Source: Tolypeutes matacus
Taxonomy: Eukaryota; Chordata; Mammalia; Cingulata; Chlamyphoridae
Assembly: GCA_026826555.1 (NCBI GenBank)
Contig: JAKSZT010054308.1
Span: forward strand, 3,983,930-4,047,929
Direction of reading: 5' to 3'
DNA: 64,000 nt
The notes below the pieces were generated by a model. The model was given only the letters and a program-made list of their open reading frames with translations. It was not told where the DNA came from and searched no databases. Positions 54,356-64,000 of this stretch are shown piece by piece; the first letter of the stretch is position 1, and the number at the start of each line of letters is the position of its first letter. A program made the position numbers and the translations under genes.

Positions 54356-57300
54356 ATGGAGCAGCACACTAGTCATCCTACTATCAGAAAAGGTGTGTGT
54401 CAGAGACCCTGTTTCCCCTCTCTTAAAAGCCAGATCTGGCATGCCAAGGGCTGTGGAATTTTTCTTTTTGGAATAATGAGATAATTCTAAAATTTTTTTG
54501 TGATGATGAATGCACAACATTGTGATTATACTAAAAGCCATTGATTATTCACTTTAGATAGATCATAAGGTATCTGAATATATCTCAATAAAACTGCTTA
54601 ATAAAAAATTTTAAAAGCCAGACCTTCCTAATTGCTCAGCATTTGGGAAATGATTCTAGTTGTATGTATGCTTTTCTCTGCTACTGGGTTAATTGGAATA
54701 TATTTGTTTTTCCACTAAATGGGAACATTGCTGTATTCCCAGTGCCTAGAACTGGGTCTCTTATACAGTAGATGTTCAATAATTATTTGTTGAACTAATT
54801 TATTAGATTAATTTCTATCTCCTCTTATAATTAGAACAAGACTTTGTGTACAGGGATCCCAGAAGACATGGGGTTGACTAGAGTGAACAGATACTGAGTT
54901 TGAGTAGGACAATCCCACCAGTGGCCAGGAAAATGCCTTAGGCAGTCTGATTTCAGAACCTGCCCACTTAATTATAGTGGAGTAGCTTCCTGAATCAGAG
55001 AGGCCCTCTCTGCCATAACTTGAATATAAATTTAGCTCTTTTCACAGAGTCTACAATGCAGTGGCAAAGAGCCTAACTTTGATGTCTGTAGGCCTGACTT
55101 TAACTTCAGCACGGCCATGTAATAATTGTGGAATCTTGAGCAAATTTCCTAACCTAAGTTCCCCCAAATAAAATGGGGATTAATGCTACCTATCTCATCG
55201 GGTTGTTGTGGGAAATATATAAGATAATACATGTCAAGCACCTTTTATTATTATTTTCTCCATCCTGCCTTCTTTTGCTTCTTCCCAACCTAATCCACTG
55301 GTATACATTGTCTAATGAGAAATATGGTTCCTTTAGTATAGGTTGTGAGTAAAATATTCTACAAACCTTTCAATCCAGTAGCTATGTGCATCCTCATACA
55401 CATAGGAAGGGCTCAAATAATTTTAGAAGTGCCTTTGCATGGAAAATAAGAAATTTTCAAATGGTCAGTTGAGATAGAATTTCAGTTTCTGCCTCCCTAC
55501 TGCTCTGCCTGAACCATCAAAAGACTGATGACTCTGGAGCACGAGGGAGGAGAAGATGGGTGATCTACTATAGGCCTTGGAAAATCCACAAACCTAGTAT
55601 TAAAAATAATAATAATAATACCTCACCAAGAGTAACTGACAAGTAATGTAACAGATTTTAGTTTTCTAAGCTCAGTGACCTTCCAGACTGAAAGCATTCA
55701 GCCTGGCACCAATGTATGAGCACTTCTTCCTTACCAGGCCATTCCTTCTATTGCACCCTGAATAAAGGCTGCAATAGAACCTTTGCATATAACCTACTTG
55801 TTCCATACAACCTACTTGCCATGCCTCTCACCCCAGATTTGTTTTTTGTGAAGAGGCCCCTGCACTAGCTTCATCCTTCAGATGCCAGCTAAGATATCAC
55901 TTCTTCAAGTTGCATTTCACAGCTCCACAGACTAGGTTAGGTGCTCTCATTGCACCCATCCAGGTGTAATAATGTGCATGGTTACTCACTTAATGATTGT
56001 CAGTTCCATGAGAGGAGGGACCACAACTGTTTAGCTCACTGTGGTATCCTCAGTGGCTGACACATAGAAGACACTTAGCTATCTTTTATATGTATGAATA
56101 GAAGTTTTTCCATCTAATTTCACTATTTTTGCTAAGGTAATCGATCTTCCCATTTAGGAATCTCTTCCATGTCCAACCTATTCTGTTTAATACCTATAGA
56201 TTAATCAAAATACCACTTTATATTTCCTAACCCCAGAAGAGTCAGGGACTTTCCATAGTATTCTGGAGAAAGCCTAAACATTCATTTTTACTATTGTAAA
56301 GGGTATTCCCATGATCCATTCTGTCTGCCCACTCCTCTCCACCTCTAATTCTAGCCAGTTTCCCAGGGCTCCTGACCATTCCAGCCATATTCTTGCTTCC
56401 TTGCCTTTGCTCACACTGTCCTCCTTTTCCACACTTGGAAAGTCTTTTCTGTTCATCAATAACTTCCCAAGTTTTCAAGGTCAATAAATGTCCCCCACCT
56501 GCAAGGAACCTCTTCTGACTATTGCACTCATACTGAACTCTCCCCCCTTTTTTTGAAAACATTCACTTTACATTTAATCGCAATTAGAATACGTAAAAGA
56601 TAAAATACCTTATTTTTGCCTCAGACCACCAGACTCATTTATGTCCCTGTATTGTTAGCTACAATGCACTCTTAGCTGCATCTGATTTGTCTCCCTACTA
56701 GATATTAAGTGACTGAGAATCCATGTCTTCATCTTTTGTTCTTCCCTAGCATCTAACATAGTAGTAAGCATGTAGCACATATCAATAAGAACTCGTAATA
56801 TGTGAGCAAATTAGATTTTAGCTTACCCTGCCTCTGCTTGGTCTCCTTTAGTCCCACGCTATTTCTGTTTTGGTTGTCTTACACATCTTTCCTTGAAGAT
56901 GTTCAGGGCAGGGCCTCAGCACCTGCTTTCCAGGTTCAGGGATCTAATTGGAGAGGCCCTCTCTTGATGGAATGAGCTCTAACTTAGTTGCCTCTGATTT
57001 TGTTCTAGCCAAAGAGGAAGGTGGTGCTAGGTCTCTGTGTCGAGCCAAACCCTCCCCCAGCTATATTAATCTTCAAGCAAATTCCCCACCAACTGCTTTC
57101 CTGAACATCCAGGCAACAGAGCTGTTCTCGGGTAAGGATTTGGGGAGGGTTTCCCAAATGGACTCAGCAAGGAGGGGGCATTGCCCAGAGGGAGGCAGCC
57201 TGGGCTTTCTTCTATTGATCTGGCTGCCAACTCTGTGTCAAGGCACCTCTAGATGTTTCATTGGCACCCTGTTGATGATTCTATTGATTTCATTTTCTTC

Positions 57301-58397
57301 CTGGTTCTACCATTTCTTGTTTCCTTGCTTATTAGCACCTTTAGTAGACTAGGCAGGAATGAAATGAAAACCTTGTTGCTTACTGGTAATGTTAGTTATA
57401 AAGTGGCTAGGGAAGGAAATAGTGACTGTTTGCTCAGTCTCTGTATCTTTGAATTTCAGTTACTCATCTCCCCCTGGGGAAGTCAGTGGATATTTGGCAT
57501 ACCTATGGGGAGCCTAATAGGGCACTAGACATTCAGGTGTTTTTAGGACTCCAGGTTCTAACAAAGAAATCAGGACCAATAAATAAACAAACAACAGATA
57601 ATATAACATTAGAAAAATTGCAGCAAGAGCTGATATGCAGCAAGAGTAGGTGAATTTAGACAACAGGAAGAACTTTAGGTCACTGCTGTGATACACTATG
57701 TCAGGTAAGAGAAAGGGGCTGAGAGATCTCATGAGTTCTTGAGAGGTTAGACCTCATGCCCAGACCATTTCATTCACTCATCAAATATTTATTGAACTTT
57801 TATCTGCACCACACATGCTTCTAGGTGCTGGGGATACAGCAGTGAACAAATCAGACAAAAATCCCTGCCTTTCTGGAGCTTACATTCTAGCTGGGAGCTT
57901 GGACAAAAATTAAATAAATAATTACAAAATAGGCCATATGATAATAACTACAATGGGGAAAATAAAGTAAGGGAGATGGGTAATGATTGGTTTCAAATTC
58001 AAATAGGGTGGCTAGGTAGGCCTCACTGAGAAGATGACAGCTGAACAAAGGTGTATCTGAACAAAGGGTTGTAACCGGACAGATTAGAAGGGTCATCTTC
58101 CTAGAGCTCTTCCAACCTCAGTGCAATGACAAATTCTCTCTCCTTTGTCCTCTTTGCGCCTCCATTGCTGCCTCTTTAGGAGTTGACTACAAGCCCAAGG
58201 AATGCTTAGGACTCCTAGAATGTATGTATGCCAATCTCCAGCTCCAGACCCAGCTTGCCCAGCAACAGATGGCCATTTTGGAAAATTTACAAGCATCCAT
58301 GGCACAGCTGGCTCCTATTAAGGAAAGCAAGACCTCCTCTCTCCCAGCTGTATCTCATAATCTGTTGTTAAATCATCTGCCCCAGTTCAGTAAATGA
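54356..58397 (+). CDS. TSACC: TSACC, TSSK6-activating co-chaperone
   Basis: TSACC (SIP, C1orf182) binds HSP70 and HSP90 and helps activate the testis kinase TSSK6 during spermatid maturation. Coding exons are 54356-54392, 57009-57131 and 58180-58397; the 378 nt give 125 aa, as in human. An acceptor at 54331-54332 begins the first coding exon, with 23 noncoding bases before the ATG. Conserved blocks are [14 protein letters not shown] (exon 2) and [21 protein letters not shown] (exon 3), which starts a Gln-rich predicted helix or coiled coil, and the end NHLPQFSK. Just after the first junction the protein reads IRK-AKEE where human has NRKMPAKEE, so the exon 2 acceptor differs by about two codons. 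No polyadenylation signal close to the stop was recognised. Confidence 0.95.
54470..54605 (+). mobile_element. Old L1 3' end (plus)
   Basis: acaacattgtgattatactaaaagcc, attcactttagatagatc and atatatctcaataaaactgctta match the old L1MB-type 3' terminus, in TSACC intron 2. Confidence 0.75.
55060..55262 (+). repeat. MIR (plus)
   Basis: gtggcaaagagcctaactttg, tcttgagcaaatttcctaacc, aaataaaatggggattaatgc and gggttgttgtgggaaat are the MIR in order. Confidence 0.88.
57770..58070 (+). repeat. Ancient interspersed repeat
   Basis: atttattgaacttttatctgc, ctaggtgctggggatacagcagtgaac and ccctgcctttctggagcttacattc are words of a common old mammalian repeat. It ends about 110 bp before TSACC exon 3. Related text resumes at about 58500-58990. 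Confidence 0.65.
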
Positions 58398-59524
58398 ATT
58401 GTGGAAAAAGTTATTGTGTATGCTTTTTTCTCTCTTTCTTCCCAGTAAACCCTTGGTGGTGTCTGGGCATATGCTCTGCATATGGTTAGCCTGTTCACAA
58501 GTTCATAATGTGGCTCATTGAGTGCAAAGCATTGTACAAGGTGCTTAGGGTTACATATTACAGAAAAGACAGTTTGGGGGGCTTTACTGTCTAACAAAGC
58601 AGGTAAGAGAGAGAATTCATTACAAAATGTAGTGGTGCTCTGAGAGGAAATGAGGGTCAAGAGATAACATTGGAGGTTTATAGGACACAATTGGGACAGT
58701 CTTGGAATCTTGCCAGAGGAAGGTCCTTATGATGACATTTGAAGAATGGGAGAGGTTGGGTGGCATGGACAAATGGAATCAAGTAGTTCTATGTCAGTCA
58801 GGAAGCTTTGGACAAAGACCTAGAGATAAGAGAATAAATCACCAGAAGTGAGCAGAAGAGAGGAATGATGTCAGTTTTCCTTCCCCCAAATAAAGAGGGG
58901 TGTGGTAGAATGTAGGAGGAGCTGAGAACAGGGCAGCTTTCCCTGGGGAGTTGCTCTGATAGCACCTCTCGGAAGTTTTGATTTTATTTGAAGTGCTGGA
59001 GGGACACACAAGATAGTAAAACATCATGGGCAAAACATTTTTGGGTGGAGGGAAAATGGAAGTTGAGAGACCTGCATAAAGTAGTAGTAGTAATCAGATG
59101 TAAAATTTCCATGGTCCGACAAAATTACAAATACTGTATGATTGCATCACTATGAACCAAATATATTGTGTAACATATTGTACGATTAAAAAAATTTTTT
59201 ATATGTATCCAGTACATTTAATTGAGAAATGTATGTTTTTATTCAACTGTGTTTTCTTTTTCTTTTTAAATTATTGTTTATATTTTCAATTATTAAATGT
59301 ACAACATATAGTTAAAAAAAAATTACCATGGTCTGGACAGAGGATTTAGAAATGAAGACAGGTAATGGTTAAATATGAGTAATATTGCAGAGAAGGTATA
59401 GTCTTGAGCTTGAAACACTAAGTTTCTGAGTTGGGAAGTCAGTTTAATGAGGGTTCAAGTTCAGCCATAACTTTTCAGTATTTGCAAAGGTGATAGCAGA
59501 GACTGGCTTATCCATTTGAGCCAT

Positions 59525-59711
59525 TTTTTTTTTTTTTTTTTAAAGATTTTATTTATTTATTCATTTATCCCCCCCTTGCTGCTTGTGCTCGCTGGGTCAG
59601 CTAACCACGCCGTGCGGGCGGGCTTGCCTTCACCAGGAGGCCCCGGGAACTGAACCCGGGGCCTCCCATATGGTAAACGGGAGCCCTACTGATTGAGCCA
59701 CAGCCGCTTCC
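59525..59711 (-). repeat. Short DAS-type SINE (minus)
   Basis: Standard short subfamily. The TSD CCATTTGAGCCAT is at 59512-59524 and 59712-59724. Confidence 0.94.
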
Positions 59712-60291
59712 CCATTTGAGCCATATTAAATCACCACCTTCTCTTACAGGTTTATTGGCAAATACTCGAGATTGGATACCCTTTCCACAAATCGTTAGGC
59801 CTTATTTCCCTGTGGAATGTGGAGAAGATTAAAGGAGAGTTAGGCTTGAGTACAGAGGTGAGGAGGAAGTGAGAAAGTAGTGATTGAGAAGAGAATTTCA
59901 TGTTGGCCTTCAATTCTTTGAAGAATGTTTCAGAGAGACCTGTTTATTCTATACTATTAAAAATGACAGAGCAAGAATAAGGCTGACAGTGAAGCTTGAG
60001 GAATTGGAGTTTGGGCATTCAGGAAGAAAACTGATTATCGAGGCCATTACCCATGGAGAAAGAGAAGAAGTAATTAAAATAATTTTAGAAGAATAGAGGC
60101 CCCCGTATTTGTGGACTAGTTTGGACATAACTGGATGCAAGGGAAATGGTAAGTTATGTCTGGAAGTTTGTTTCAGTCTCATCACCCCTTCATTCTCATC
60201 AAGTAAATTTTGAATAAAATCTGAACTGAGTCCTCTCTTCCTTGGCCGCTGATCTCTCCATTCACACTTAAATTTTAAAAGTCATGCTCAT

Positions 60292-60507
60292 GGGAGTGGA
60301 TGTGGCTCAAGCAGTTGAGTGTCTGCTCCCCACATGGAAGGTCCTGGGTTCAGTTCCCAGTGCCTCCAGGAAAAAAAAACAACACAAACAAAAAAACCAA
60401 CTCAGGGGAGCCGATGTGGCTCAGTGGTTGAGCACGGGCTTTCCACATATGTGGTCCCAGGTTCAATCCCCAGCCCCCGGTACCTCAAAAAAAAAAAAAA
60501 AAAAAAA
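60292..60507 (+). repeat. Composite SINE (plus)
   Basis: DAS arm (ggatgtggctcaagcagttgag, box B ggttcagttccc), A-rich linker ending accaactcagggga, then the second arm (gtggctcagtggttgagcacgggc, box B ggttcaatcccc) and poly(A). Confidence 0.9.
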
Positions 60508-61004
60508 GCTATCAGAACCTGTTAGGATTGTCAAGGTCAAAATAAATCGTACTGCCAGAGATAAAGGGAAAACTATTGACACACAAAAACTTGAATGAAT
60601 CTCAGAAACATTACAAAGTCTTACACAAAAGAGTACACATACCATTCCATTTACTTGAAGCGCTAGAACAGGCAATGTTAATCTATGAGGGGAAAAACTA
60701 AAAACAACAGTTGCTGCTGGGGGCGGTGATAGGAATGAGGATTGGCATAGGGAACTTTCTGGGGTGGTGGTTCATTATCTTGATATAGAGCTTTGGGTTA
60801 CATAGGTGTAACCATTTGTGAAAGCTCATCAAATGGTACTCCAAGATTTCTGCAGTTCCCTGGATGTGAGTTTTACCAACAAAACAAAAAACACAACCTG
60901 TAAATAAATACTGAACTCTAGTTAATGATATACATAGAGAAGTGTTTATGGGTGAAACACAATGATATCAGCAACTCACTCTGAATTCATCAAAAAATAA
61001 GATA

Positions 61005-61098
61005 GAGTGGAGCAGGTGTAGCTCAGTGGTTGAGTTCCTGCTTCACACATATGAGGTCCCAGGTTCAATCCTTGGTACCTTCCCCCACCCAAAAAAGA
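61005..61098 (+). repeat. Monomeric SINE of the GTGGTTGAGTTCC type
   Basis: tgtagctcagtggttgagttcctgc and box B ggttcaatccttgg, then an A-rich end that abuts L1 sequence. Confidence 0.85.
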
Positions 61099-61383
61099 AG
61101 AACCAGGAACTCTTATTCATTGCTGGTGGGAATTGTACAGCCACTTTGGAAGGCAGTTTGGCAGTTTCTTACAACGCTAAACATAGGCTTACCGTATGAT
61201 CCAGCAATTTCATTCCTAGGTATTTACTGAAAGGAGTTGAAAATAAATGTCCACACAAAAACCTGCACATGAATGTTTATATAAGCTTACTCATAACTGC
61301 CAAAAATTGGAAGCAACCAAGATGCCCTTCCAGAGAAGAATGGATAAAGAACCTGTGACATGCCCATACAATGGAATATTACT

Positions 61384-61529
61384 GGCTCTCTCTGCCTACA
61401 GGTGCCCACACCAAATCTTGTGTATTTCCATCTTTCTCTCCCATTTCTCAGCAAGCTCTGTTCTTTCTCCCATTTCCCAAATAAATTCTTTTTACTGGCC
61501 TAACTAAAAACAAAACAAAACAAAAAAAA
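61384..61529 (+). mobile_element. Unidentified 146-bp poly(A) retroposed insert
   Basis: Flanked by GAATATTACT at 61374-61383 and 61530-61539. It contains AATAAA at 61480-61485, some 20 nt before an A-rich tail that begins near 61505. The body is pyrimidine-rich (tttccatctttctctcccatttc). Because the surrounding L1 reads through once it is removed, both boundaries are certain. I do not recognise the source; it looks like the 3' end of some polyadenylated transcript. Confidence 0.8.
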
Positions 61530-61562
61530 GAATATTACTCGGTGATAAAAAGAAATGAGCTA

Positions 61563-61917
61563 GGGAAGTGGATGTGGCTCAAGCAGTTGGGTGCCTGGCT
61601 ACCACATGGAAGATCCCAGATTTGGTTCCCTATGCCTCCTAAAGAAGATGAACAAGACAGCGAGCTGGCATGATGAGATGACGTGACGAGATACGCAATG
61701 AGGAGACACAATGAGAGACAACAAACGGAGTGGAGGTGGCTCAAGCGATTGCGTGCCCTTCTCCCACATGGGAGGTCCCAGGTTCAGTTCCCGTTGCCTC
61801 CTAAAAAAAGAAGAAGACGAGCAGACACAGAGAGCACCCAATGAGCAGACAGAGAGAGCAGACAGCAAGTGCAAACAACGGGGTGGCGGGGAGAGAAATA
61901 AATAAATCTTTAAAAAT
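61563..61917 (+). repeat. Dimeric DAS-type SINE
   Basis: Heads at about 61564-61640 and 61727-61801, linker with gagatgacgtgacgagatacgc, (aaat)n end. The TSD AAATGAGCTA is at 61553-61562 and 61918-61927. Confidence 0.93.
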
Positions 61918-62734
61918 AAATGAGCTATCAAGCCATGAAAAATCATGAATGAACCTTAAATACTGCTAAGTGAAAAAAGTTAGTCTGAAAAGGCTACATA
62001 CTTTATGACTCCAACTACATGACATTGCCAAAAAGGCACAACTATAGAGACAGTAAAAAGATCAGTGGTTGTAGGGGGAAGCCAAGATGGCGGCAGAGTA
62101 AGGAGCTCCTGGAGTCAGCTCGTGCTACAGGGCAGTTAGTAATCACCCAGAGCTATCTAAAGCACCTGTTTGGGGGCCCCAGGAGACCAGAAGAGTATCC
62201 TGCAACATCACTGAAAGAATGGAAGGCGGAGACTGCCCATCTGCAGAGAGAATTCATGAGTAGAGCATGCCATGCTGCGGAGGCCGGTGCCCATGGTGCA
62301 AGCCGCCTTGGGAGCTACTCCGCGGGTGGAGTTGGAGTCTAGCCTAAAGCCCAGCTCCACCTCCAGCAGGGAGAAAGCTGGGGGGACCTGCACCACCTCT
62401 TTGGGAAACTGCAAAACACGCTGCAGAGGCCGGTGCCCATCCTACTCTAGTGGTGGCACAAGCCATCTCAGGAGCTATTCCATGGCTGAAGTTAGAAGCT
62501 CCCTTTCCCATAAACAGTAGAGAAAGAGACAGTTGTCCACTGACCTCAGCCCCTGATTAGTGGACTCGGCTGGCTAAAGTATAATCCTAGAAACAGCCAG
62601 GGTTTGAGCCTGTCCAAGTTGGAAAGAGTCCGGTAGCTTCCATTTGACTCCATCCCCGGCATGAGGGGAAGCCAGGCTGCCTGAAAATCCAGTGACGTTA
62701 GGGACTGGCTTCTTTCCACCAAGATCGGAATTCA

Positions 62735-62917
62735 TGGGAAGCGGCTGTGGCTCAATCAGTAGGGCTCCCGTTTACCATATGGGAGGCCCCGGGTTTGGTT
62801 CTCGGGGCCTCCTGGTGAAGGCAAGCCCGCCCACACGGCGTGGTTAGCTGACCCAGCGAGCACAAGCAGCAAGGGGGGGATAAATGAATAAATAAATAAA
62901 ATAAAATAAAATAAAAA
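62735..62917 (+). repeat. Short DAS-type SINE inside the L1 5' UTR
   Basis: Standard short subfamily with (aaaat)n tail. The TSD AAGATCGGAATTCA (62721-62734) and AAGACCGGAATTCA (62918-62931) differ at one CpG-adjacent base. Confidence 0.94.
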
Positions 62918-63001
62918 AAGACCGGAATTCAGCCCTAGCCTGGGGTCCAGCCCCAGCTCCAGCAGGGAGGAAGCTGGCGGGACCTGCACCCAGGCTCTCC
63001 A

Positions 63002-63990
63002 GGCAACTGCAAGTGCTCTCTGCCGGCAGATTGAATAATCTGTCACCTGGGGGTGCATCCCCACACCCCAATAGGATAGGAGAGGTGCTGGGTATCCTTG
63101 GCCTCTCTGGGCAATGGCAGGAGTTTTCACCCACATGAACGGGTTTGTTGAATGCTTTCGAGTCCATCTCCACCTCTGTCCCCCCATAGGCTAGGAGTGG
63201 GCTGGTGCTCCCTCAGACTCTCAGGGCAACTGCAGGCGCTTTTGACCTGCATAAACCCGACCGTTGGGCACTGTGGCTCCACCCTCATCCCTAAGAGGAC
63301 AAGAGAGGACTGTGTTTGCCTCACATGTCTGGGTAACTGCAGGTGCTTTTGGCCCACACAGCCTGGACTGGTGGGTACTTGTGGATCCACCCTCACCCCC
63401 CAATAGGAAAGGAGGGGGCAGGTGTCTCCACAGCCTCTCCAGGCAATGGCGGGTACTTTCAGCCTACAGGAACTGAACTGTTGGGCATCAGTTGTTCTGT
63501 TTCCACCCCTAAAGGGCAGGAGGGACAGTACTCCCTCAGCCTCTCAGGGCAACTGCAGGTGTATTTGGCCCACACTGATTAGATTGTTGGGCACTCCAGA
63601 GGGCTCATTACCACTCCTGGCAGGGAGGGTGCTGGTGCTACATCAGTTTGCCTGAGCAACTGTGGTCATTTTGGACTCACATGGCATAGATTGGTTCCCA
63701 CAACTGCAGCTCCATCCCCATCCAAGGTAGGGGAGGAAGGGGTGTGAAGCTTCATCAGTCTCTCCGGGCAACTACAGACAGTCTTGTACTGCCCAACTTG
63801 GATTATTATACACAGCTGCAGCTCTGTCCCTACCCCTGACAGAGGAGAAAGGTGGGAGAAGCTTCATCCATTCCTGGGGCAACATGGGCAGCTTCAGCCT
63901 CCATAGCTTACAGCACCAACTACATCCTTGGCTCCTACTACACAACGAACAAGGGAGAAAAGACAAGAAAGTCCTAAACTAAAGGGAGAA
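63002..63990 (+). repeat. ~109-bp tandem monomers of the L1 promoter
   Basis: The anchor GGCAACTGCA or close variants starts at 63002, 63110, 63225, 63332, 63442, 63548, 63655, 63767 and 63878, spacings 108, 115, 107, 110, 106, 107, 112 and 111. Each unit also has a stretch like tggctccaccctcaccc and a G-rich gggaggg/ggagg segment. Confidence 0.85.
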
Positions 63991-64000
63991 ACTGCATCCA

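Larger units (their letters stand above)
58398..61000. other. Region downstream of TSACC
   Basis: No further gene. It holds old repeat text, L1-like words at 59110-59160 (ctgtatgattgcatcactatgaacc), the SINE at 59525-59711 and the composite SINE at 60292-60507. No canonical polyadenylation hexamer occurs near the TSACC stop; AATAAA appears only at about 58833 and 58898. Confidence 0.6.
61099..62070 (+). mobile_element. L1 3' region broken by three later insertions
   Basis: L1 landmarks in order are cattgctggtgggaattgtac, ccgtatgatccagcaatttc, actcataactgccaaaaattgg, atggaatattact, then aatgagctatcaagccatg and agacagtaaaaagatcagtggttg. It is interrupted by a 146-bp insert (61384-61529), a dimeric SINE (61563-61917) and finally the next L1 at 62073. 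Confidence 0.87.
62073..64000 (+). mobile_element. L1 5' UTR / promoter, full-length start, cut by window edge
   Basis: Begins GGGGGAAGCCAAGATGGCGGC, which carries the YY1-binding AAGATGGCGGC characteristic of L1 starts. The body is built from at least nine degenerate tandem units of about 109 bp between 63002 and 63990. A short SINE lies at 62735-62917. No ORF1 is reached before the window ends, so coding status is unknown. Confidence 0.88.

Noticed and set aside
59884..60096. 70-codon frame rich in Glu and Ile
   Set aside because: No recognisable family, no splice or promoter context, and it lies in old repeat-like sequence downstream of TSACC.
62019..62342. 107-codon frame across the L1 junction
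   Set aside because: It spans the boundary of two mobile elements and the L1 5' UTR, so it is chance.
63002..63990. CRISPR-like or satellite array
   Set aside because: Units of 106-115 bp are degenerate and lie inside an L1 5' UTR in a mammalian genome; no short identical repeats with spacers.

Overview
This is a mammalian chromosomal segment, and the repeats point to a xenarthran, most likely the nine-banded armadillo (Dasypus novemcinctus). About two dozen tRNA-headed SINEs of the armadillo DAS type occur throughout, many with intact target-site duplications (TSDs). The gene order matches the human 1q22 block SMG5 - TMEM79 - GLMP - CCT3 - TSACC. Every exon was placed by reading splice junctions and checking that the phases close.

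Layout: 661-24894 (minus) is SMG5, a nonsense-mediated decay factor. Its first 13 coding exons (677 codons) are present and the C-terminal part runs off the left edge. About 24.6-25.2 kb is a CpG-rich bidirectional promoter shared with TMEM79 (27352-31164, plus, complete, 389 aa). TMEM79 converges tail-to-tail on GLMP (32612-35437, minus, complete, 403 aa), a lysosomal membrane protein gene with an M-box/CLEAR-like site just upstream of its ATG. After 3 kb without genes comes CCT3 (38748-53108, minus, complete, 545 aa), a subunit of the cytosolic chaperonin TRiC. It is head-to-head with TSACC (54356-58397, plus, complete, 125 aa), a testis co-chaperone of HSP70/HSP90. Their shared promoter has a perfect NRF1 palindrome. 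The last 5.6 kb holds no recognisable gene. It contains an old L1 3' region, broken by an unidentified 146-bp retroposed insert and a SINE, then the 5' UTR of another L1 that runs off the right edge and is built from ~109-bp degenerate tandem monomers.

The genes are ordinary, conserved housekeeping or tissue genes and show no disabling change. The unusual content is in the mobile DNA: a 1.95-kb retroposon with no visible coding capacity (second, truncated copy at 43.5 kb) that carries an inserted, 3'-truncated U4 snRNA copy; repeated insertions at one target site; a three-copy composite SINE architecture; and the monomeric L1 promoter. A 100-base run of N at 9631-9730 is an assembly gap. I saw no CRISPR array, no functional tRNA or rRNA gene, and no convincing unknown protein-coding system.
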